Assembly: GCA_946628525.1 (NCBI GenBank)
Contig: CAMOWO010000058.1
Span: forward strand, 1 to 5,479
DNA length: 5,479 nt
Direction of reading: 5' to 3'
Source of the DNA: an uncultured Bacillota bacterium
GTDB lineage: Bacteria; Bacillota_A; Clostridia; Peptostreptococcales; Anaerovoracaceae
In this document: in pieces, positions 1-4,745 of the stretch
Numbering within the stretch: position 1 is the stretch's first letter
Layout: each line of letters begins with the position of its first letter
The notes under the pieces: model-generated
What the model saw: only the letters and a program-made list of their open reading frames with translations
Database searches by the model: none
What the model was told of the DNA's origin: nothing
Translations under genes and position numbers: made by a program

Positions 1-12
1 AAACATATAAAT

Positions 13-47
13 AGGATGCGCGAATTTTTGTTGAAACTGCACATCCT
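13..47 (-). terminator. Weak hairpin at the window edge, possible minus-strand terminator
   Basis: Arms at 13-21 (AGGATGCGC) and 39-47 (GCACATCCT) pair at eight of nine positions around a 17-nt loop. Read on the minus strand, the stem is followed by the AT-rich stretch TATTTATATGTTT at 12-1. That could act as a poor intrinsic terminator for transcripts running leftward out of the tRNA region. The tail is not a clean U tract and the window ends there, so this is only a candidate. Confidence 0.25.
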
Positions 48-49
48 TG

Positions 50-69
50 TTGGTAGTCGCACGGGGAGT
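50..69 (-). repeat. Detached copy of the tRNA-Glu 3' end (att-like direct repeat, copy 1)
   Basis: The 20 bases TTGGTAGTCGCACGGGGAGT at 50-69 are identical to 304-323, which is the 3' end of the intact tRNA-Glu gene: T-arm 3' strand, acceptor 3' strand and CCA on the minus strand. The rest of a tRNA is absent here. An exact duplicate of a tRNA 3' end is the usual mark left by a tRNA-targeting integrative element, but it could equally be a remnant of a lost tandem tRNA copy. Only about 235 bp separate the two copies and no integrase is present. Confidence 0.6.
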
Positions 70-100
70 TCGAGGCTCGGGTTCAACTCCCCGCCAACCA
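56..100. pseudogene. Chimeric tRNA-end fragment A
   Basis: This stretch joins the reverse complement of a tRNA-Glu 3' end (GTCGCACGGGGAGTTCG, 56-72) to what reads on the plus strand as another tRNA 3' end, with a T-loop-like GGTTCAACT and terminal CCA (76-100). CGGGGAGTT at 62-70 and AACTCCCCG at 85-93 form a perfect 9-bp inverted repeat, and GTTGG at 49-53 can pair with CCAAC at 94-98. There are no D-arm or anticodon-arm sequences, so it cannot be a functional tRNA. Both ends recur in fragment B at 111-260. Confidence 0.45.
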
Positions 101-110
101 AAGAATGACT

Positions 111-260
111 GTCGCACGGGGAGTTCGCATCCTTGCCTGCGGCAAGTCTGCCGTCCTGCGCGAGCCCACCGCGGCTCGCTTGGACACACGCCTGCCGCAG
201 AATTCACAGGATCCTGCGGCGACGGCGCGGCCCGTTCGGGTTCGACTCCCCGTTCTTCGA
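111..260. pseudogene. tRNA-end-bounded structured fragment B
   Basis: It begins with GTCGCACGGGGAGTTCG (111-127), identical to 56-72. Near its end is TCGGGTTCGACTCCCCG (236-252), one base different from 77-93. It therefore has the same two ends as fragment A with about 108 extra GC-rich bases between them. That interior can fold well: CTTGCC/GGCAAG at 132-137 and 141-146, GCGAGCC/GGCTCGC at 160-166 and 173-179, and GCCGCAG/CTGCGGC at 194-200 and 214-220. The outer ends pair as CGGGGAGT with ACTCCCCG. It may be a decayed tRNA-derived repeat or a small structured RNA or mobile repeat. Nothing shows that it is expressed, and reading it as protein gives no recognisable sequence. Confidence 0.35.
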
Positions 261-265
261 AATCT

Positions 266-305
266 AATAATAAAAAGACGCCCTATTGGACGTCTTTTTA
301 TTATT
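266..305. terminator. Bidirectional intrinsic terminator behind tRNA-Glu
   Basis: AATAATAAAAAGACG (266-280) and CGTCTTTTTATTATT (291-305) are perfect 15-bp complements around a 10-nt loop. The arm bases give a U-rich tail in both directions (CTTTTTATTATT). On the minus strand the stem starts at the last base of the tRNA-Glu CCA, so it should end that transcript. On the plus strand it would stop anything coming through the tRNA-fragment region. Confidence 0.85.
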
Positions 306-323
306 GGTAGTCGCACGGGGAGT
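304..323 (-). repeat. tRNA-Glu 3' end, att-like direct repeat copy 2
   Basis: This is the in-gene copy of the 20-bp sequence also found at 50-69. It covers the CCA end, discriminator, acceptor 3' strand and part of the T stem. A 14-base part (310-323) also recurs at 111-124. Confidence 0.6.
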
Positions 324-379
324 CGAACCCCGGATTCCAGCGTGAGAGGCTAGCGTCTTGACCACTTGACCATGCGACC
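305..379 (-). tRNA. tRNA-Glu, anticodon CUC
   Basis: A complete cloverleaf is readable on the minus strand. The acceptor is GGTCGCA/TGCGACT, the D arm is GTC...GAC with the AGTGGTCA loop typical of bacterial tRNA-Glu, and the anticodon stem is CTAGC/GCTGG with loop CTCTCAC. That places anticodon CTC at 346-344, so the tRNA reads GAG codons. The T arm is CGGGG/CCCCG with loop TTCGACT, the discriminator is A, and CCA is encoded at 307-305. One oddity is that the first acceptor pair is G1-U72 rather than G-C. It is expressed from the promoter at about 410-418 and ended by the terminator that abuts its 3' end. Its last 20 bases are duplicated at 50-69. Confidence 0.95.
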
Positions 380-409
380 ATGTTTATTCTTTTCTTTGTC
401 ACGAATGTT

Positions 410-418
410 ATTATAACA
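410..418 (-). promoter_or_regulatory. Extended -10 promoter of tRNA-Glu
   Basis: The minus strand reads TGTTATAAT (418-410), a consensus TATAAT with the TGn extension. Transcription should begin near 403, leaving a short leader of about 24 nt before the tRNA 5' end at 379. The expected -35 position (about 438-432) reads only CTTTCA or TTTCAT, so the extended -10 probably carries the promoter. Confidence 0.6.
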
Positions 419-511
419 CAAAGTCAGCAGAATGAAAGGGGAAATTTCACCGAAATGTAAATTATTTTTGTAATGCCTGTGAAGCAGCAAAAGATCAGTG
501 GTTTTCATAGT

Positions 512-545
512 GAACAGGTCCGGAGCGTGGGCTCCGGACCTGTTC
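512..545. repeat. Perfect 15-bp inverted repeat without a U tract
   Basis: GAACAGGTCCGGAGC (512-526) and GCTCCGGACCTGTTC (531-545) are exact complements around the 4-nt loop GTGG. It lies about 65 bp downstream of the minus-strand membrane protein gene, where a terminator or mRNA 3' stabiliser would be expected. Neither strand has a run of T after the stem: ACTATGAAAA follows on minus and GTATCTCTG on plus. It is thus not a standard intrinsic terminator. It could be a 3'-end protecting stem, a terminator that needs a factor, or a protein-binding palindrome. Confidence 0.7.
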
Positions 546-608
546 GTATCTCTGCTGTTTCGAATGGATTGTGGGAAATTCAGAATGGTGTTCCATTCCG
601 AAGGATCG

Positions 609-1391
609 CTATTTTACTGCCACGGCGCCTTTCTCCGGCAGGCGGCGGTAGACGATGAGCCCTCTCACCGAGAAGAACAAGCAGATCAGTCCCATGATGT
701 AGTACCAAGGATTCTCGGAAAGCGAGAAGAAGTCCGGCGCGATGGCCAGCCACATGTTGCACCATGGGTTGAATGAAACGAGAGCCACGCAGATGAACAC
801 CACGTGGAGGATCAGGTTGTTGCCCTCGCGGTAGCCACGCTTTTCGAGGACGAGTCCCGGAACGATGGTGATCAGCACCTGGGTGAAGATCCAGAATTTC
901 CACATGGTTTCGTCATGGAGTTCGAAACGCAGGAAGTTCAGGCCCACGTAGAAGATCACGATCTGGATCACGATGTCTTTCATGTGGGATCCAAAGGATG
1001 TGCCCGGTTCCCAAATGAGCTCTCTTTCGTAGGTCAGTGCGCGCTGCAGGCAGTATGTTTCCATGCATACCCAGACCGCTTCGCCGATCGCCAGCAGAAG
1101 GAACAAAAGGAAGTGGTCGTAATTGTTCCATGCGGCGATGAAGACCCAGATCCCCATGAAGTCAGCGGCCCAGTAAAAGGTGTGCAGCCAGAGCGGATAC
1201 GGACCGACTTTGTCTTTTTCTGTGAGATAAATCGGGATGATGTACACCAGCAGGCCAAAAATGACGGCGAGTCCTACGGCCAGCCATGCGCCGGTCCAGC
1301 CGGGAGCTCCGATGCTGAGGTGGTCGACGAAATCCTGCCCTGACACATCGCCGGAAGGGTATCCCACTGTGAGTTTGCTGAATATATTCAT
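609..1391 (-). CDS. Seven-helix integral membrane protein, family not recognised
   Basis: A 260-residue protein. I place the start at the ATG at 1391 because AAGGAGGA sits six bases upstream (1405-1398); a TTG seven codons earlier would put that site inside the gene. Hydrophobic segments lie roughly at residues 33-56, 67-88, 93-115, 138-155, 163-183, 192-213 and 228-248, giving seven helices. There is no clear cleavable signal peptide and no soluble domain. Charged residues sit inside helices: Asp77 in helix 2 and Glu104 and Glu111 in helix 3 (IGEAVWVCMETYCL). These may be functional. The tryptophan- and tyrosine-rich helices with buried acidic residues faintly recall membrane-bound terpene cyclases of the PaxB type, but that is a guess. 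No Lys suited to bind retinal is seen in the last helix. It is divergent from a TetR regulator and is probably controlled by it and/or by the repeat array at 1411-1524. Confidence 0.9.
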   Translation of the reverse strand: MNIFSKLTVGYPSGDVSGQDFVDHLSIGAPGWTGAWLAVGLAVIFGLLVYIIPIYLTEKDKVGPYPLWLHTFYWAADFMGIWVFIAAWNNYDHFLLFLLLAIGEAVWVCMETYCLQRALTYERELIWEPGTSFGSHMKDIVIQIVIFYVGLNFLRFELHDETMWKFWIFTQVLITIVPGLVLEKRGYREGNNLILHVVFICVALVSFNPWCNMWLAIAPDFFSLSENPWYYIMGLICLFFSVRGLIVYRRLPEKGAVAVK

Positions 1392-1410
1392 AAGATTTCC
1401 TCCTTCGCGC

Positions 1411-1524
1411 AAAATATGAGCGCCGTTTTATCAAAGTGAACGTTGCCTTTTCAAAGCGATCGCAGTTTTACCAAAGTGCACGTCGCCTCACCAAAGCGAT
1501 CGCGGCTTCACCCAATATGATCGC
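1411..1524. repeat. Six-copy iteron-like array between divergent genes
   Basis: A 13-bp motif with consensus YCAAAGYGATCGC starts at 1411, 1431, 1451, 1471, 1491 and 1512. The spacing is exactly 20 bp, except 21 bp at the last copy. Copies 2 to 5 are the closest, and the outer two (AAAATATGAGCGC and CCAATATGATCGC) resemble each other. The 7-bp spacers alternate between GTTTTA-like and GCCT-like sequence, so copies 2-3 and 4-5 form two 40-bp units. The core is near-palindromic: GCGATCGC occurs twice and GTGCAC once. Twenty bp is about two helical turns, so bound proteins would line up on one face of the DNA. The array lies between the membrane protein gene and its likely promoter, which suits an operator array or a structured leader. 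Confidence 0.8.
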
Positions 1525-1533
1525 TGACTAGAT

Positions 1534-1561
1534 TTTATAATCCTTGACCGCTGGATAACAA
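1534..1561 (-). promoter_or_regulatory. Candidate promoter of the membrane protein gene
   Basis: On the minus strand TTGTTA (1561-1556) and TATAAA (1539-1534) are separated by 16 bp. A start near 1527 would give a leader of about 136 nt that contains the whole six-copy array. It overlaps the regulator's promoter on the other strand, so the two should compete. Confidence 0.4.
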
Positions 1562-1572
1562 TGAGCAATAAT
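1544..1572 (+). promoter_or_regulatory. Candidate promoter of the TetR-type regulator
   Basis: TTGACC (1544-1549) and AATAAT (1567-1572) are 17 bp apart, matching consensus at five of six positions each. Start would be near 1579, about 43 nt before the ATG. It is interleaved with the divergent promoter. Confidence 0.45.
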
Positions 1573-1581
1573 AAGCATTGT
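1558..1581. promoter_or_regulatory. Candidate TetR-type operator palindrome
   Basis: ACAATG (1558-1563) and CATTGT (1576-1581) are perfect 6-bp arms around a 12-bp centre. The site covers the regulator's -10 and touches the -35 of the divergent promoter. A dimeric TetR-type repressor bound here would shut off both genes. This is inferred from position and symmetry only. Confidence 0.35.
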
Positions 1582-1621
1582 GATAGTTACTAATCAAAAC
1601 ATGAAGAAGTGATGGGAAACA

Positions 1622-2230
1622 ATGTATAGAACATCAAAAGACAGGAGATTCCAAAAGAATAAGAGGGAACTTCGCAGAGCCTTTCTGGAACTGGTGATGG
1701 AGAGGGGATACCAGAAGCTCACCATATCGGACATCACGGCGAGGGCCGATGTGAACCGCATGACGTTTTATTCCCACTACGATGCGGTGGAGGATATCTT
1801 CCGGGAGTTCGTCGACGATATGGAAAAGGAGATCGCAGACAGGATCTCGGAGGAAACAGAATTCTCCATGGATGGCTTTATCGCGATCCTGAATTCCGTG
1901 ATGTACAGGGAGATCGATTTCTTCCGGTACGTGGCCAAGACGGACAACTGTGCGGAGTTCAAGACAGCCTTCAAGGACAGCATCGGCCGTCTCATCCAGA
2001 TCGATCTAAGCCACACGGATCCGGGCCACACCAGCCCAGGCATGGATACCCACCTGACAGTACAGCAGCAGAAGATCACCAGCGACCTTTGCGCGGTCTG
2101 CATCGCGTGGTCGTACCTCGACTGGCTGGCGGGAGATTATGGAGACGGCACCTCTTTGGATGAGGTCATGAAGATCACGAAGCAGCTGCTGAAGGACCAG
2201 CTGCCGTGGGTGTCGTACAGGCGTTCATAA
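1622..2230 (+). CDS. TetR/AcrR-family transcriptional regulator
   Basis: A 202-residue DNA-binding protein, the usual length for the family. Residues about 12-60 form the N-terminal three-helix domain. The helix-turn-helix lies around LTISDITARADVNRMTFYSHY (33-53), which matches the TetR pattern of T-I-x-D-I-A...A-x-V-x-x-x-T-F-Y-x-H-Y. The remainder (about 61-202) is a helical ligand-sensing and dimerisation region with no ligand that can be read from sequence; it looks like the DhaS-like branch of TetR C-terminal domains. The ATG at 1622 is preceded only by a weak GATGGGA, so expression may be low. It is divergent from the seven-helix protein gene and probably controls it and itself, through the palindrome at 1558-1581 and/or the 20-bp-spaced motifs. 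Whether it also controls the downstream operon, about 100 bp beyond its stop, is unclear. Confidence 0.93.
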   Translation: MYRTSKDRRFQKNKRELRRAFLELVMERGYQKLTISDITARADVNRMTFYSHYDAVEDIFREFVDDMEKEIADRISEETEFSMDGFIAILNSVMYREIDFFRYVAKTDNCAEFKTAFKDSIGRLIQIDLSHTDPGHTSPGMDTHLTVQQQKITSDLCAVCIAWSYLDWLAGDYGDGTSLDEVMKITKQLLKDQLPWVSYRRS

Positions 2231-2264
2231 ATGTGGATTTTTAGTCGATTTAAGGTTTGATATA

Positions 2265-2297
2265 TTGAATCAGATCGTATATATGATATACTGATTC
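2265..2297 (+). promoter_or_regulatory. Operon promoter embedded in a palindrome
   Basis: TTGAAT (2265-2270) and TATACT (2287-2292) are 16 bp apart and give a start near 2299. The same bases contain GAATCAG (2267-2273) and CTGATTC (2291-2297), a perfect 7-bp inverted repeat, with a second nested one, GTATAT/ATATAC (2277-2282 and 2286-2291). The arms overlap both the -35 and the -10, so a bound dimer would block polymerase. The transcript would start downstream of most of the palindrome, so this is more likely a DNA operator than an RNA hairpin. Confidence 0.5.
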
Positions 2298-2331
2298 GGA
2301 TGGGTTTTTGATACCTGCAGGAGGAATACTC

Positions 2332-3075
2332 ATGAACTGGGATAACGATATTTACAGAGAGAAGTTCGGTGCGAAGACGCAGCATGGGCTGGAGCTGGTG
2401 GCTCAGCTCACCCCGGTGAGGGGAAAACTTCTCGAGATCGGAAGCGAGACAGGCATCCTTTCGTATCAGCTTTGGAAGATGGGATACACCGTTGAGGGGA
2501 TCGAATTCGATTACAAGCTAGTGGATATGGCGAGAAGAACAACGGCCAAGTCGGTGTTCTATGAAGGGGATGTGGACGATGTGCTCCTCTATGAGGACAA
2601 CTACTCCATGGCCATCGCAAATGACGTGCTCCACAAGGTACCGGAGCAGCTGCAGCCGAGCTTTCTGACGAACGTCTATAACAGTCTGAAGGAAGGCTCC
2701 GAGATGACGTTTGACATGGGAGCAGCAGGAACGGACAGCGCTGTGGAGGAAGCCCTGAAGAATGCTTTTGAAGAGGAAGGCCTCGAATATAGCGGAAGGT
2801 TTTTCCCGGAAGCCGGCGATTACAGGAAGCTCCTGGAGGACGCCGGGTTTACGGTAGACAGACTGGATCAGCTGGACAGACCGCTGACGATAAAGGGAGA
2901 AGACGGGCTGGCTCATTATCTTGAGATGTTCTACAGAGACGTCTTCCCGAAGAAGCAGGACGAACTTGCGCAGAATGTTATCGCAAAGGTTGCGGGTGCC
3001 CTCCGGGACTCCATGTTCGACGGAGAGAAGTGGGTGCTTCCGCAGACGCGTTTGATAGGTAAGGTGATAAAATGA
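2332..3075 (+). CDS. Class I SAM-dependent methyltransferase
   Basis: A 247-residue soluble protein. The ATG at 2332 is chosen because AGGAGGA at 2319-2325 lies seven bases upstream; a TTG at 2308 would be upstream of that site. The Rossmann-type SAM domain spans roughly residues 15-130. Motif I is LLEIGSETG (33-41), motif II is VEGIEFD (54-60) with Glu58 placed to bind the SAM ribose, motif III-like GDVDDV is at 79-84, and motif IV-like AIANDVLHKV is at 94-103. The C-terminal part (about 150-247), with LLEDAGFTVDRLDQL, is the usual lid and substrate region of small-molecule methyltransferases. Motif I departs from the common GxGxG: the middle glycine is Glu (GSETG), which may alter SAM binding. 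It heads a three-gene operon and its stop overlaps the next start (ATGA). The substrate cannot be named. Confidence 0.88.
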   Translation: MNWDNDIYREKFGAKTQHGLELVAQLTPVRGKLLEIGSETGILSYQLWKMGYTVEGIEFDYKLVDMARRTTAKSVFYEGDVDDVLLYEDNYSMAIANDVLHKVPEQLQPSFLTNVYNSLKEGSEMTFDMGAAGTDSAVEEALKNAFEEEGLEYSGRFFPEAGDYRKLLEDAGFTVDRLDQLDRPLTIKGEDGLAHYLEMFYRDVFPKKQDELAQNVIAKVAGALRDSMFDGEKWVLPQTRLIGKVIK

Positions 3076-3539
3076 AACAAAAGATCGACGTCAGACATCA
3101 GATCGTACTCAGCCAGGTGATGCTGCCGGCACAGGCCAATGTGGCAGGCAACGTCCACGGCGGCGAGATCATGAAGATGATGGACGCAGCAGCTGCGGCT
3201 GTTGCTCAGAGATATTCAAGAGGAAACTGCGTGACGGCGAGAGTCGATGAACTTCAATTCCATCTGCCGATTTTCGTAGGCGCCCTCGTGACGGTGACCG
3301 CCTCCCTCATTTATGTAGGACACACTTCCATGGAAGTGCACGTGTTCGTAGAAGCAGAGGACCTGGAGTCAACGAGCGGCCCGGAGAAGGCGCTGTCCGC
3401 ACAGTTCACCATGGTCTGCATGGGCAAGAACGGAAGACCGCAGACAGTTCCGGAATACATCCCGGAAACAGAGACAGAGAAGCGCCTCTTCGAAGAGGCG
3501 AAGGCAAAGCGCGAGGCCATGAAACAGAATCGTAAATAA
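3072..3539 (+). CDS. Acyl-CoA thioesterase, hotdog fold (YciA/BACH-like)
   Basis: A 155-residue protein predicted to hydrolyse acyl-CoA thioesters in the cytosol. The hotdog signature is clear: LPAQANVAGNVHGGEIMKMMDAAAA at residues 18-42. Its NVHGG loop opens the central helix and Asp38 sits at the position of the catalytic acid of YciA-type enzymes. This is followed by strands with VTARVDELQFHLPIFVGALVTVTASLIYVGHTSMEV (about 54-89), the conserved core of the family. A single hotdog domain of this length normally works as a dimer of dimers or hexamer. The C-terminal tail is rich in Glu, Lys and Arg and looks extended. The ATG overlaps the methyltransferase stop by four bases, so the two are translationally coupled. 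Acyl-chain preference cannot be judged from sequence. Confidence 0.92.
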   Translation: MKQKIDVRHQIVLSQVMLPAQANVAGNVHGGEIMKMMDAAAAAVAQRYSRGNCVTARVDELQFHLPIFVGALVTVTASLIYVGHTSMEVHVFVEAEDLESTSGPEKALSAQFTMVCMGKNGRPQTVPEYIPETETEKRLFEEAKAKREAMKQNRK

Positions 3540-3572
3540 TTATAGTTTTTTAAAGTAAAGGAAGTAAAACAA

Positions 3573-4664
3573 ATGACAAGCAAAGCTAAGTCATTTCTGG
3601 AGCGCAAAAATATCGAGATCAGCGCGAAACGCTACGGTATCGACGCACTTTCAGCAATGGCACAGGGACTTTTCTGCTCCCTGCTCATCGGAACGATCAT
3701 CAACACTTTGGGAACGCAGTTCCACATCGGATTCCTGACGAACGCGATCTGCCAGGTAAACGGTGTGGACTACACAGTAGGAGGCCTTTGCATGGCGATG
3801 ACCGGCCCTGCGATGGCAGTGGCGATCGGCTATGCCCTCAAGTGTCCGCCGCTCGTGCTCTTCTCACTGGCAACGGTGGGATTCGCGGCCAACGGCCTCG
3901 GCGGAGCAGGCGGCCCGCTGGCAGTTCTCTTTATCGCCATCATCGCAGCTGAGATCGGTAAGGCTGTCCAGGGCGAGACGAAGATCGATATTCTGGTAAC
4001 GCCTCTCGTGACCATCGGCGTCGGCGTGGCCCTCTCGGCATGGTGGGCACCGGCACTTGGCGCAGCAGCCATGAAGGTAGGAAGCCTCATCATGTGGGCG
4101 ACAGAGCTCCAGCCATTCCTCATGGGAATCCTGGTATCCGTCATCGTCGGTATGGCGCTTACACTTCCGATCTCATCCGCAGCGATCTGTGCGGCACTGA
4201 GCCTCACAGGCCTGGCAGGCGGTGCAGCTGTGGCAGGATGCTGTGCACAGATGGTAGGATTCGCCGTCATGTCTTTCCGCGAGAACAGATGGGGTGGCAT
4301 CGTTTCCCAGGGCATCGGAACGTCCATGCTCCAGATGGGAAACATCGTCAAGAACCCGCTGATCTGGATCCCGCCGACACTTACGGCAGCCATCACCGGA
4401 CCGATCGCGACATGCCTGTTCCATCTTGAGATGAACGGCGCACCGGTCTCCAGTGGTATGGGAACATGCGGCTTCGTCGGCCAGATCGGCGTATACTCCG
4501 GCTGGGTCGCAGACGTTGCGGCCGGCACAAAAGATGCCATCACGGCCATGGACTGGACAGGTCTCTTCCTGATCTGCTTCGTTCTTCCGGCCATCCTGGC
4601 ACCGATCTTCTGCAACATCATGCGCAAGATGGGCATGATCAAAGAAGGCGACCTGACACTTTAA
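3573..4664 (+). CDS. PfoR-type membrane protein (PTS_EIIC_2 family)
   Basis: A 363-residue polytopic membrane protein. The opening SFLERKNIEISAKRYGIDALSAMAQGLFCSLLIGTIINTLG (residues 7-47) is highly characteristic of the PfoR / PTS_EIIC_2 family, and glycine-rich helices follow (GLGGAGG at 108-114). About nine or ten hydrophobic segments run through to residue 350. PfoR was first described in Clostridium perfringens near the perfringolysin gene as a possible regulator. The family is related to PTS sugar permeases but lacks the phosphorylated EIIA and EIIB domains, and none is encoded nearby, so transport by standard PTS phosphorylation is doubtful. The start has AAAGGAAG at 3557-3564, eight bases before the ATG. 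It is 33 bp after the thioesterase stop with no terminator between, so it is likely the last gene of that operon. The length is close to the family norm. The substrate is unknown. Confidence 0.9.
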   Translation: MTSKAKSFLERKNIEISAKRYGIDALSAMAQGLFCSLLIGTIINTLGTQFHIGFLTNAICQVNGVDYTVGGLCMAMTGPAMAVAIGYALKCPPLVLFSLATVGFAANGLGGAGGPLAVLFIAIIAAEIGKAVQGETKIDILVTPLVTIGVGVALSAWWAPALGAAAMKVGSLIMWATELQPFLMGILVSVIVGMALTLPISSAAICAALSLTGLAGGAAVAGCCAQMVGFAVMSFRENRWGGIVSQGIGTSMLQMGNIVKNPLIWIPPTLTAAITGPIATCLFHLEMNGAPVSSGMGTCGFVGQIGVYSGWVADVAAGTKDAITAMDWTGLFLICFVLPAILAPIFCNIMRKMGMIKEGDLTL

Positions 4665-4675
4665 GAGAATATTCG

Positions 4676-4710
4676 AAGGCCCGTTTCAGTTAAGAAACGG
4701 GTCTTTTGTT
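4676..4710 (+). terminator. Intrinsic terminator of the three-gene operon
   Basis: CCCGTTTC (4680-4687) pairs perfectly with GAAACGGG (4694-4701) around a 6-nt loop. Four further pairs below it (4676-4679 with 4702-4705, one of them G-U) extend the stem to 12 bp. TCTTTTGTT follows. It sits 12 bp after the PfoR stop codon and insulates the operon from the next gene. Confidence 0.88.
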
Positions 4711-4711
4711 A

Positions 4712-4720
4712 TGCTATAAT
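4712..4720 (+). promoter_or_regulatory. Extended -10 promoter of the LigB-domain gene
   Basis: TGCTATAAT at 4712-4720 is a perfect extended -10 right after the terminator. No good -35 is visible at the expected distance, where terminator stem sequence lies. The leader would be about 20 nt, with AAAGGAG at 4730-4736 and the ATG at 4746. Confidence 0.6.
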
Positions 4721-4745
4721 AGAACCATGAAAGGAGCGTGAGACC

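Larger units (their letters stand above)
381..608. other. Gene-free stretch between tRNA-Glu and the membrane protein gene
   Basis: I see no credible gene here. The region holds the tRNA promoter, the perfect hairpin at 512-545, and a small stem GAATGG/CCATTC at 583-588 and 593-598 just past the stop codon of the membrane protein gene. The short reading frames in it have no ribosome binding site and no recognisable sequence. Confidence 0.6.

Noticed and set aside
51..100. tmRNA or full tRNA gene ending in CCA
   Set aside because: Only T-arm and acceptor-like pieces are present. No D arm, anticodon arm or tmRNA 5' end occurs upstream.
47..353. Overlapping short reading frames in the tRNA region
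   Set aside because: Their RGSGSTPR-like peptides are what tRNA T-arm sequence gives when translated. They run through the terminator and tRNA-Glu.
804..1343. 179-codon plus-strand reading frame
   Set aside because: It is the complement of the seven-helix protein gene. The minus frame has a strong ribosome binding site and clear membrane helices, while the plus frame has neither.
1411..1524. CRISPR array
   Set aside because: The repeats are only 13 bp with 7-bp spacers that are themselves similar. There are no cas genes and the repeats vary from copy to copy.
1392..1527. Riboswitch in the leader of the membrane protein gene
   Set aside because: The leader is taken up by the short direct repeats. 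I see no known aptamer core and no terminator hairpin with a U tract.
3540..3572. Separate promoter or terminator between the thioesterase and PfoR genes
   Set aside because: The 33-bp gap has a T run but no stem before it and no paired -35 and -10. Co-transcription is simpler.
3830..4642. Long minus-strand reading frame opposite the PfoR gene
   Set aside because: It is antisense to a gene with clear family sequence, has no ribosome binding site, and its composition is that of a codon-bias shadow.
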